Source: Hoeflea sp. YIM 152468
GTDB taxonomy: Bacteria > Pseudomonadota > Alphaproteobacteria > Rhizobiales > Rhizobiaceae
Reading direction: 5' to 3'
Assembly (NCBI RefSeq): GCF_029210485.1
Contig: NZ_JARGET010000021.1
Location: 124,001-188,000, forward strand
DNA length: 64,000 bases
Position numbers and translations under genes: made by a program. Shown here in pieces: positions 36,334 through 43,661 of this stretch; the first letter of the stretch is position 1, and each line of letters opens with the position of its first letter. Under the pieces are notes generated by a model. That model was not told the DNA's origin. It saw only the letters and a list, made by a program, of their open reading frames with translations, and did not search any database.

Positions 36334-37326
36334 ATGCAAACCGATATCCAACCCAGCGGTGAACCTGGTTTCGCCGGTGATGACCGCGTTCTGCCCTTTG
36401 ACGTGGATGGCCTCGATGTGCGCGGCCGCACCGTGCAGCTTGGACCCATGATCGATGCAATCCTTGCGCGGCACGCCTATCCGGAGGACGTGGCGCGGCT
36501 GCTCGCCGAAACCATTGCTCTGACGGTGCTGTTGGGGACTTCGCTCAAGTTTGAGGGCAAGCTGATCGTCCAGACCAAGGGCGACGGGCCCGTCGATCTC
36601 GTCGTCGCGGATTTCTCCACGCCGGGAAACCTGCGTGCCTACGCCCGTTTTGACGAGGACCGCCTGGCCGCTGCCCAGGCCGCCGGAGCGACGAGCCCCG
36701 CCGAACTTCTCGGCAAGGGCATCCTGGCCTTTACCATTGACCAGGGCGCCTACATGCAGCGCTACCAGGGCATCGTCGAAATGAACGGCGAGACGCTGGA
36801 AGCCATGGCGGAAACCTATTTTCGCCAGTCCGAACAGATCCCGACCATTGTCCGTCTGGCCGTTGCCGAGCTGATTGACCGTGATGATGACGGCAATCCG
36901 CGTCACAGCTGGCGGGCTGGCGGGATTGTCGTCCAGTTCTTGCCGCAGGCGCCGGAACGGATGCGCCAACCCGACCTTCCCGGCGGTGACGTGCCCGAAG
37001 GTGACGCAGGCGATATTCACAATGATGATGACAGCTGGGCCGAAGCCAAGGCGCTTGTCAGCACCGTGCAGCCGGGCGAACTGACTGATCCGGAAGTCGG
37101 TGCCGAACGTCTGCTCTACCGGCTGTTTCATGAGAGTGGCGCGAGAATCTATCAACCGGTGCCGGTTTATGACAGATGCAGTTGCTCGCGAGAGCGCCTC
37201 GGCGAAGTGCTGAGCGGTTTTTCGGATGAAGATATCCAGGATAGTGTCGAGGATGGCGCTATCACTGTGCAATGCGAATTCTGCTCGACAGCCTATCGCT
37301 TTGATCCGTCCGAGATCAAACGCTGA
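36334..37326 (+). CDS. hslO: Hsp33 redox-regulated chaperone
   Basis: A 330-residue Hsp33, a cytosolic holdase switched on by oxidation. The C-terminal zinc/redox centre is present as CSC and CEFC separated by 29 residues. An acidic stretch (GDVPEGDAGDIHNDDDSW) inserted before the linker lengthens the protein relative to the E. coli form of about 290 residues. ATG at 36334 is chosen over upstream frame starts because homologues begin near there. It follows argF on the same strand. Confidence 0.95.
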   Translation: MQTDIQPSGEPGFAGDDRVLPFDVDGLDVRGRTVQLGPMIDAILARHAYPEDVARLLAETIALTVLLGTSLKFEGKLIVQTKGDGPVDLVVADFSTPGNLRAYARFDEDRLAAAQAAGATSPAELLGKGILAFTIDQGAYMQRYQGIVEMNGETLEAMAETYFRQSEQIPTIVRLAVAELIDRDDDGNPRHSWRAGGIVVQFLPQAPERMRQPDLPGGDVPEGDAGDIHNDDDSWAEAKALVSTVQPGELTDPEVGAERLLYRLFHESGARIYQPVPVYDRCSCSRERLGEVLSGFSDEDIQDSVEDGAITVQCEFCSTAYRFDPSEIKR

Positions 37327-37494
37327 ACCCGCTACAGCGCAAACACACGGATCAGTCTCGGTGGTGCGAACTTCGTCCAGGGGCCTGGGCTGCCGGCTGA
37401 TCCCGCTGCCCGGGCTTCCCGGTCGGCGATGAAATTGCCGGTATTTTTCGATCTTCCACGACCGCCGGTCAGCCGGGCGGCGCGCCTGATCGGT

Positions 37495-38952
37495 TCAGGA
37501 CCGCCAGAACCGGGGCAGGAACAGCACCAGAACAGTGAACAGCTCCAGCCGTCCGAGCAGCATTCCGGCAGAGAGCAACCACTTTTGAACATCGCTCAAC
37601 GGCTGGAAATTTCCGGACGGGCCGATGATCTCACCCAACCCGGGACCGACATTGGACAGGGCGGTTCCGGCGCCTGACAGCGCCGATAGCGTATCAAGAC
37701 CTGTGAGTCTGAGCAGGATCGACAACACCACGAAGGCCGCCATGAACAGGAAGAAAAAGCTCATCACCGAGGCCACGACACGGTCCTGGATCGGCTTGCC
37801 GTTGAAATGGGTGCGAAACACCCCGTTCGGATACATCACCTGTGAGATATGTTGTCTGACAGCCTCCAGCAGCACCTGAAAACGGAAGATCTTGATCCCG
37901 CAGGACGTCGACCCTGCGCAGCCGCCGACAAACATGATGATGAAGAAAAACGCCACTGCATGCGGTCCCCACAAACCGTAGTCGGTGGAGGCGTATCCGG
38001 TGCCGGTGGCGATCGAGACCACATTGAAGGCTGAATGCCGCAACGCCTCCAGCCCGACATGGTTCTCGCTGAAATGCGCCATCACCCAGCCGGCAAGGAT
38101 CGCCGCGCCAAGAAAGCTCAGGAACGCCTTGACTTGCTCATCCCTGAAGACCGGCCGGAACCGGCCTTGCAGCATCTGGACATAGAGGATGAACGGGATC
38201 GAGCCGAGTATCATGAAAACCACTGCGATCCATTCGACGGCCGGATTGTTGAAGTAGCCGATAGAGGCGTCCTTGGTCGAGAACCCGCCGGTGGCAACCG
38301 TCGTCATGGCGTGCACAACGGCGTCATCCGCTGCCATGCCGACCGCCATATAGGCGACGGCGCAGATCCCCGTCATGCCGATAAAGACGAGCGTGATCGA
38401 GGTCGAGATTTGCGCGGCGCGAGGCAGAATCTTCTCCGCCGTATCGAAAGCCTCAGCCTTGAACAGCTGCATGCCGCCGATCTGCAGCATCGGCAGCACG
38501 GCTATGGCCATGACGATGATACCAAGGCCGCCGAGCCATTGCAGCAGGCCGCGCCAGAACAAGAGACCGGGCGGGACATTGTCGAGACCCGTGATCACCG
38601 TGGCGCCGGTGGTGGTCAGCCCCGACATGGATTCAAAGAAGGCGTCCGTGTAGCTTGGCACGATCCCGGACCAGTGAAACGGCAGGGCGCCAAAGCCGAC
38701 CAGCGCAACCCAGGACACGACTGTCATCAGCATCGCCTGCCTGGTTGACAGCCCCTTCGGCGCGCCACGATTGGCGGCGAAAAGCCCCAGCCCGACAAGC
38801 ATCGTCATCATGGATGCGCTGGTAAAGATCATCCAGTCGTCATTGGCGGCGGCCAGATCAACCAGCGCCGGCAACAACATGGCGGCCCCGAGAGTTGCGA
38901 CAAGCAGCCCGGTGACCAGCAAGACCGGCCGTAAATCGGACAGAGCGTTCAA
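37495..38952 (-). CDS. trkH: TrkH family potassium uptake protein
   Basis: A 485-residue membrane protein with the four pore-loop repeats of Trk/Ktr channels: [37 protein letters not shown] and [13 protein letters not shown]. It takes up K+ together with the peripheral nucleotide-binding protein TrkA, which is not in the window. The start is TTG at 38952, overlapping the apaG stop codon (TTGA), so translation probably depends on reinitiation from apaG. It converges with hslO; the 168-bp gap between them shows nothing I can name. Confidence 0.93.
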   Translation of the reverse strand: MNALSDLRPVLLVTGLLVATLGAAMLLPALVDLAAANDDWMIFTSASMMTMLVGLGLFAANRGAPKGLSTRQAMLMTVVSWVALVGFGALPFHWSGIVPSYTDAFFESMSGLTTTGATVITGLDNVPPGLLFWRGLLQWLGGLGIIVMAIAVLPMLQIGGMQLFKAEAFDTAEKILPRAAQISTSITLVFIGMTGICAVAYMAVGMAADDAVVHAMTTVATGGFSTKDASIGYFNNPAVEWIAVVFMILGSIPFILYVQMLQGRFRPVFRDEQVKAFLSFLGAAILAGWVMAHFSENHVGLEALRHSAFNVVSIATGTGYASTDYGLWGPHAVAFFFIIMFVGGCAGSTSCGIKIFRFQVLLEAVRQHISQVMYPNGVFRTHFNGKPIQDRVVASVMSFFFLFMAAFVVLSILLRLTGLDTLSALSGAGTALSNVGPGLGEIIGPSGNFQPLSDVQKWLLSAGMLLGRLELFTVLVLFLPRFWRS

Positions 38953-39341
38953 TTCAGTGTTCTTGCCATGCCCGGCAGGTCCAGCGAAAAGGCCGGGATC
39001 TCGACATCGAAAAGCTCGCCGGCCTCTGATTGCATCTGGTAGCTACCGACCATGACGCCCGAGGGCGTGTCCAGGGGGCATCCTGAAGAGTATTCATAAG
39101 TGTCGCCTGGTCCGAGCACCGGCTGTTCGCCGACGACCCCGGGGCCGCGCACTTCATCGACAAGCCCGTTTTCGTCGGTGATCTTCCAATGCCGGCTTGT
39201 GAGCTGAACCTTCTGGTCGGAATGGTTGGCGATGATGATGCGGTATCCCCACACATAGCGTCCGTCCTCGGGGTCCGATTGGTCCTCGAGATAATACGGC
39301 TCCACGGTCACTTCAATGTCATGTGTTAGCGCGCGATACAT
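38949..39341 (-). CDS. apaG: ApaG domain protein
   Basis: A 130-residue ApaG protein, a fibronectin-like beta-sandwich fold. The family stretches [47 protein letters not shown] and [20 protein letters not shown] are all present. Function is debated (Co2+ resistance, Mg2+ efflux and nucleotide binding have been proposed). ATG at 39341 sits behind AAGGAG. It is the first gene of an apaG-trkH pair with overlapping codons. Confidence 0.95.
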   Translation of the reverse strand: MYRALTHDIEVTVEPYYLEDQSDPEDGRYVWGYRIIIANHSDQKVQLTSRHWKITDENGLVDEVRGPGVVGEQPVLGPGDTYEYSSGCPLDTPSGVMVGSYQMQSEAGELFDVEIPAFSLDLPGMARTLN

Positions 39342-39359
39342 GTGCCACTCCTTGCCACA

Positions 39360-39389
39360 CTCATTGTACAGTGAGGTGCTTGCGTCAAG
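39360..39389 (-). promoter_or_regulatory. Candidate apaG promoter with overlapping near-palindrome
   Basis: On the minus strand CTTGAC (39384-39389) and TACAAT (39363-39368) form -35/-10-like elements with a short 15-base spacer, and the predicted start leaves about 15 nt before the apaG ATG. A 16-bp near-palindrome CTCATTGTACAGTGAG (39360-39375) overlaps the -10 element and could be an operator. Confidence 0.4.
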
Positions 39390-39522
39390 CATTTCAGCGC
39401 CTCACCCGGCGCAACGACGGCTGTATCTGTTGACCTTATCGTGATGTTGCGCGGGCGGGTCGCAGCGTGACGCGTGGCTGCCACCGCGCTAACACAATGG
39501 ACAGGACGAAGGAGATCCCGGC

Positions 39523-40146
39523 ATGATGGATGGAACTGCACGCAAAATGATTCAGCCGGGGCTTGACCGGATCGGGTGCTGGCTCGCTCGCCAAGGTGTA
39601 AACGCCAATCATGTGACAATTCTTGCCTGCCTGTTGGGACTCGCCGCCGCCGGGCTGATCGCTCTGGGGTATCCGGGGGTGGCGCTGGTGCTGATCGTGA
39701 TCAGCCGCATTGGTGACGGTCTGGATGGATCGGTGGCGCGCGCATCCAGAAAGACCGATTTTGGCGGTTTTCTCGATATCACGCTGGACTTTGTCTTCTA
39801 TGGCGCCATCCCATTGGGTTTTGTCTTGCTTGATCCCGAGGCGAACGGGCTGGCAGGGGCGGCTTTGATCTTTGCATTCTATGTCAATGGTGCAAGCTTC
39901 CTCGCTTATGCGGTGGTGGCGGAGAAGCGGGGACTGAGCACCGCCGCGCGTGGTGTCAAATCGATCTATTTCACCACCGGGCTGGCTGAAGCCACCGAAA
40001 CCTTTGTCGTCTTTGCGCTGTTTTGCCTCTGGCCGGCCTGGTTCAGCCACGTAGCCTGGGTGTTTGCCGCGATCTGCCTCTACACCGCGCTGTCGCGGAT
40101 CATACAGGCGCGCGCCATGTTTCCCGATGCGCCGTCAGAGCCCTGA
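39523..40146 (+). CDS. CDP-alcohol phosphatidyltransferase family protein
   Basis: A 207-residue inner-membrane protein with about six helices. The CDP-alcohol phosphotransferase motif DGLDGSVARASRKTDFGGF continues to LDITLD, giving the D-xx-DG-xx-AR-x8-G-x3-D-x3-D pattern with all aspartates. It makes a phospholipid-type bond from a CDP-alcohol and a second alcohol. The exact lipid is unknown; the sequence is not an obvious PgsA or PssA. It converges with metZ and their 3-prime ends overlap by 12 bp. Confidence 0.9.
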   Translation: MMDGTARKMIQPGLDRIGCWLARQGVNANHVTILACLLGLAAAGLIALGYPGVALVLIVISRIGDGLDGSVARASRKTDFGGFLDITLDFVFYGAIPLGFVLLDPEANGLAGAALIFAFYVNGASFLAYAVVAEKRGLSTAARGVKSIYFTTGLAEATETFVVFALFCLWPAWFSHVAWVFAAICLYTALSRIIQARAMFPDAPSEP

Positions 40147-41319
40147 CAGCGCATGGTCGAAATCCTCGATCAGGTCCTGCCCATCTTCAATCCCCAGCGA
40201 AAGCCTGACCATACCCGGTGAAATGCCCAGTTGGTCGCGCACCTCGTCGGAGAGGTTCTTGTGCGTTGTCGTCGCCGGGTGGGTGATCAGGCTCTTGGTA
40301 TCGCCAAGATTGTTGGAGATCTCGACCACTTCAAGTGCATTCTGCAGCGAAAACGCAGCTGATTTTCCACCCTTGAGCTCGAACGCCACCAGGGTCGATC
40401 CGCCTTTCATCTGCCGGGCGCAGATGTCGGCCTGCGGATGATCGGCGCGGCCGGGGTAAATCACCCGGGCAACCGCAGGATGGTCGGCGAGGAAATCTGC
40501 GATCCGTCCGGCATTTTCACTCTGCTGGCGAACTCTGAGCGGCAGGGTTTCGAGGCCCTTGAGCAGGGTCCAGGCATTGAACGGTGACAAGGACGGGCCG
40601 GTATGGCGGAAGAAATCGTGCAAATGCTCGTCGATCCAGCCCTTGTCGGAAAGGATTACACCGCCCAGGCAACGGCCCTGACCGTCGATGTGCTTGGTTG
40701 CCGAATAGGCCACCACATGGGCGCCAAGTTCCAAAGGCTTCTGCAACAGCGGTGTGGCAAACACATTGTCGACCACCAGCTTTGCGCCGATCTGGTTGGC
40801 GAGCTTCGCCACCCCGGCAATATCGACCACTTCAAGCGTGGGGTTGGTTGGGCTTTCGAGGAAGAACACCTTGGTATTGGGCCGGATCGCGGCTTCGAAA
40901 TTGGCGAGATCGCGGCCATCGACCAGTGTGGAGTCGATGCCGTATTTTGGCAGCAGCGTTTCCACCACCCAGCGGCAGGAGCCAAACAGCGCCCGGGCCG
41001 AAACGACATGGTCACCCGCCTTGAGCTGGCACAGAAGCGCAGCCGAAACCGCCGCCATGCCTGAAGCTGTCGCGCGGGCATCTTCCGCCCCCTCCATCAG
41101 GCACATGCGTTTTTCGAACATGTCGTTGGTCGGGTTGGCGTAACGGGAATAGATAAAGCCCGGCTCTTCACCCTTGAAGCGCGCTTCGGCGGCTTCGGCG
41201 CTGTCATAGACAAACCCCTGCGTCAGGTAGATTGCCTCTGAAGTCTCGCCATGTTGGGAGCGGGTGGTTCCGCCATGCACCAATTGGGTGGCGGGGCGGA
41301 GGTGTCGGTTGCTTGTCAT
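40135..41319 (-). CDS. metZ: O-succinylhomoserine sulfhydrylase
   Basis: A 394-residue Cys/Met-metabolism PLP enzyme, making homocysteine from O-succinylhomoserine (or acetylhomoserine) and sulfide. The PLP lysine is in YSATKHIDGQGRCLGG; the TASGMAAVSAALLC, FLESPTNPTLEVVD and SLGIEDGQDLIEDF motifs are typical. ATG at 41319 is used; a longer frame would run into the riboswitch. Upstream is a SAM-II riboswitch with a terminator, so the gene is switched off when S-adenosylmethionine is abundant. Confidence 0.95.
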   Translation of the reverse strand: MTSNRHLRPATQLVHGGTTRSQHGETSEAIYLTQGFVYDSAEAAEARFKGEEPGFIYSRYANPTNDMFEKRMCLMEGAEDARATASGMAAVSAALLCQLKAGDHVVSARALFGSCRWVVETLLPKYGIDSTLVDGRDLANFEAAIRPNTKVFFLESPTNPTLEVVDIAGVAKLANQIGAKLVVDNVFATPLLQKPLELGAHVVAYSATKHIDGQGRCLGGVILSDKGWIDEHLHDFFRHTGPSLSPFNAWTLLKGLETLPLRVRQQSENAGRIADFLADHPAVARVIYPGRADHPQADICARQMKGGSTLVAFELKGGKSAAFSLQNALEVVEISNNLGDTKSLITHPATTTHKNLSDEVRDQLGISPGMVRLSLGIEDGQDLIEDFDHALSGL

Positions 41320-41337
41320 CGGTTCCGTCCAAAACAC

Positions 41338-41367
41338 AAAAAACCGGCTTGCGAGTCGCCAGCCGGT
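41338..41367 (-). terminator. Terminator of the SAM-II riboswitch expression platform
   Basis: On the minus strand ACCGGCT pairs with AGCCGGT around an 11-base loop and is followed by TTTTTTG then TGTTTT. Its 3-prime arm GCAAGCCGGT (41343-41352) is also perfectly complementary to ACCGGCTTGC inside the aptamer (41408-41417), giving a mutually exclusive antiterminator. This predicts transcription attenuation of metZ. Confidence 0.75.
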
Positions 41368-41380
41368 CTTGCAACCCGAC

Positions 41381-41437
41381 CTTTTTAGCGACTTGTTTAA
41401 CGTGGCTGCAAGCCGGTCGGCCAAATCACCACGGGAT
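41381..41437 (-). ncRNA. SAM-II riboswitch
   Basis: Read on the minus strand the sequence begins TCCCGTGGTGATTTGG, continues with CCGGCTTGCAGCCACG and ends TTAAACAAGTCGCTAAAAAG. These are the conserved segments of the alphaproteobacterial SAM-II (metA motif) aptamer, including the pseudoknot-forming CGTGG/CCACG and the A-rich end. It lies about 60 nt upstream of the metZ start and binds S-adenosylmethionine. Confidence 0.95.
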
Positions 41438-41521
41438 AACCCTGCTTTTAATGCCTGCTGGCGCTTGCGTCAATCGTCCCGCCTTGCGATCAAGGCTGCA
41501 GATGAACAAAAGAGGCCGATC

Positions 41522-42613
41522 TTGGTAGCAGGCATACTTTCAGACCGCGCGATTCAGGCGCTCTTTGACGCTGGCAAACTTGTGTCCAGTCGTGCGCTGG
41601 ATACTGACCAGGTCCAGCCGGCCAGCCTTGATCTCAGGCTTGGCTCGCGCGCCTACCGGGTCCGGGCCAGCTTCATGCCTGGCCCGTTTGCAAAGGTCGA
41701 AGACAAGCTTGCGCGGCTGAGCATGCACGAAATCGATCTTTCGGCGGGCGCGGTGCTGGAAACCGGCTGTGTCTACATCGTTCCGCTGCTTGAAGCCCTC
41801 GCGCTGCCGCCCGAGATTTCAGCTTCGGCAAATCCCAAGAGCTCAACCGGGCGGCTCGACATCTTTACAAGGGTGATGACGGATTACGGTCAGGAATTCG
41901 ACAAGATCGCGCCGGGTTACAACGGGCCGCTGTGGTTGGAAGTCAGCCCGCGCACCTTTCCCATTGTCGCACGCACCGGATCACGCCTGTCGCAAATCCG
42001 GTTCCGTCAGGGCTACGCGCTGCTTGGCGAAGACGAGCTGTCGGCGCTCCATCGGCGCGAGACGCTGGTTGCGTCCGACACGCCCAATGTCTCCGGCGGC
42101 GGAATCGCGCTTTCGATCGACCTGATGGGGCAGGGGGATGATGGTCTCATCGGCTATCGCGGCAAGCACCACACGGCCGTCATCGATGTCGACAAGCGTG
42201 CAGCACAGGACGTTTTCGATTTCTGGGAGCCGTTGCACAACCGCGGCTCAGCCGACCTGATCCTGGATCCGGATGAGTTCTACATCCTTGCCAGCCAGGA
42301 ATCGGTGCATGTTCCGCCCTTGTATGCAGCCGAGATGACGCCGTTTGATCCGCTGGTCGGCGAGTTCCGCGTGCATTATGCCGGTTTCTTTGATCCCGGC
42401 TTTGGCCATACCGAGGCCGGCGGTGCCGGAAGCAGGGCCGTACTCGAGGTACGTAGCCATGAGGTGCCGTTCATTCTCGAGCATGGCCAGATCGTCGGCC
42501 GGCTGATCTATGAACGGATGCTCGAACATCCTGCAGCGCTCTACGGGACGGGTCTGGGATCAAATTATCAGGCGCAGGGTCTGAAACTGTCCAAGCATTT
42601 CCGCACTGAATAG
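41522..42613 (+). CDS. dcd: 2-deoxycytidine 5-triphosphate deaminase (long, duplicated form)
   Basis: A 363-residue protein of the dCTP deaminase/dUTPase fold, about twice the length of the E. coli enzyme and consistent with two fused copies of the domain, a form common in Rhizobiales. The N-terminal half has QPASLDLRLGSRAYRV and ASANPKSSTGRLDIFTR; the C-terminal half has HYAGFFDPGFGHT. TTG at 41522 behind AGAGG fits the family start; the frame is open further up but passes through the metZ riboswitch region. Confidence 0.92.
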   Translation: MVAGILSDRAIQALFDAGKLVSSRALDTDQVQPASLDLRLGSRAYRVRASFMPGPFAKVEDKLARLSMHEIDLSAGAVLETGCVYIVPLLEALALPPEISASANPKSSTGRLDIFTRVMTDYGQEFDKIAPGYNGPLWLEVSPRTFPIVARTGSRLSQIRFRQGYALLGEDELSALHRRETLVASDTPNVSGGGIALSIDLMGQGDDGLIGYRGKHHTAVIDVDKRAAQDVFDFWEPLHNRGSADLILDPDEFYILASQESVHVPPLYAAEMTPFDPLVGEFRVHYAGFFDPGFGHTEAGGAGSRAVLEVRSHEVPFILEHGQIVGRLIYERMLEHPAALYGTGLGSNYQAQGLKLSKHFRTE

Positions 42614-42654
42614 GAACCCGGACCTTGCATCTGGCCTGGCCTGATCTGGCTTGA

Positions 42655-43458
42655 TCAGGACTGCTGGACGCGGTCAGTCTGTGCAGCCCGCAGTTCAGCG
42701 AGATCCTTGCGGATTGCCTTGAGTTCCTCCAGCATCGCACTCTGGTCTGACACCATAGACTCCCGGTCCGCTGTGACTTCGGCTTCATGTTCTTCCTGCA
42801 TGGCCGAAACGATGATGCCGATGAACAGGTTGAGCACGGTAAAGGTCGTGCAGGCGATAAACGGAATGAAAAACGCCCAGGCCAGGGGATAGACCTCCAT
42901 CACCGGGCGAACAATGCCCATTGACCAGCTTTCCAGCGTCATCACCTGGAACAGCGAATAGGCCGAAGCCGGGATCGAGCCGAACCACTCGGGAAAGCTG
43001 TCGCCGTAGAGCTTGGTCGCCATCACCGAAAACACATAGAAAACCAGGGTCAGCAGCAGCATGATCGATCCCATTCCGGGCAGGGCGCTGACAAGTCCAC
43101 CGACAACCCGTTTGAGCGACGGCACCAGGCTGATAATCCGCAGTACCCTGAGTATGCGCAGCGCCCGGAGCACCGAAAGCGCACCGGTGGCCGGCATCAG
43201 CGCCACACCAACGACCAGAAGATCGAACACGCGCCAGGGATCACGGAAGAAATCCAGCCGCCAGGCGACCAGCCGCGCCGCCACTTCGAGCACAAAGACC
43301 CCGAGTATGGTCCGGTCGAGTACATGCAACAGCCAGCCGAACCGCTCCATCGCCGCAGGCACGGTTTCGAGCCCGAGCGTCAGGGCATTGAGGATGATCA
43401 GAGCCGTGATGAAGAATTCAAAACGTCGGGATGACAGGAAGGTTTTGAGCTGGTGCAT
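42655..43458 (-). CDS. Bacterial voltage-gated sodium channel (NaChBac/NavAb family)
   Basis: A 267-residue six-helix channel subunit. The S4 voltage sensor SVLRALRILRVLRIISLVPS places arginines at 98, 101, 104 and 107. The pore filter TLESWSM (174-180) is the sodium-selective signature of the NavAb/NaChBac group. The C-terminal 45 residues (MQEEHEAEVTADRES, then LEELKAIRKDLAEL) form the neck and coiled coil expected for tetramer assembly. These channels are most frequent in marine and alkaliphilic bacteria. It converges with dcd. Confidence 0.93.
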   Translation of the reverse strand: MHQLKTFLSSRRFEFFITALIILNALTLGLETVPAAMERFGWLLHVLDRTILGVFVLEVAARLVAWRLDFFRDPWRVFDLLVVGVALMPATGALSVLRALRILRVLRIISLVPSLKRVVGGLVSALPGMGSIMLLLTLVFYVFSVMATKLYGDSFPEWFGSIPASAYSLFQVMTLESWSMGIVRPVMEVYPLAWAFFIPFIACTTFTVLNLFIGIIVSAMQEEHEAEVTADRESMVSDQSAMLEELKAIRKDLAELRAAQTDRVQQS

Positions 43459-43545
43459 GGGATGCTTTTGGGTTGGAGCAGGGCGCTCTTCATATGCGGT
43501 CGGCCCGGCAGCCAGTCAAGCGCTGGCCTGATCCATCGATGCGAC

Positions 43546-43575
43546 TTGACACCACCGGAGAACAGCGCCAAGGAT
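43546..43575 (+). promoter_or_regulatory. Candidate tRNA-Gly promoter
   Basis: TTGACA (43546-43551) is followed after 18 bases by AAGGAT (43570-43575), a weak -10 match. The tRNA begins 13 bases downstream, the right distance for transcription start. Confidence 0.4.
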
Positions 43576-43587
43576 CGGGCGGCTTTT

Positions 43588-43661
43588 GCGGGTGTAGCTC
43601 AATGGCAGAGCAGAAGCTTCCCAAGCTTAAGACGAGGGTTCGATTCCCTTCACCCGCTCCA
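43588..43661 (+). tRNA. tRNA-Gly (CCC anticodon)
   Basis: A 74-nt cloverleaf with encoded CCA. The acceptor stem GCGGGTG pairs with CACCCGC and the T arm is AGGGT-TCGATTC-CCTT type. The anticodon loop is TTCCCAA with CCC at 43620-43622. The outermost anticodon-stem pair (G-A) is mismatched, leaving four good pairs. The 3-prime half overlaps the end of the glycosyltransferase gene on the other strand. Confidence 0.93.

Noticed and set aside
41264-41521. N-terminal extension of dcd by 86 codons
   Set aside because: It would run through the metZ start region and the SAM-II riboswitch antisense, has no family similarity, and TTG at 41522 has a ribosome site.
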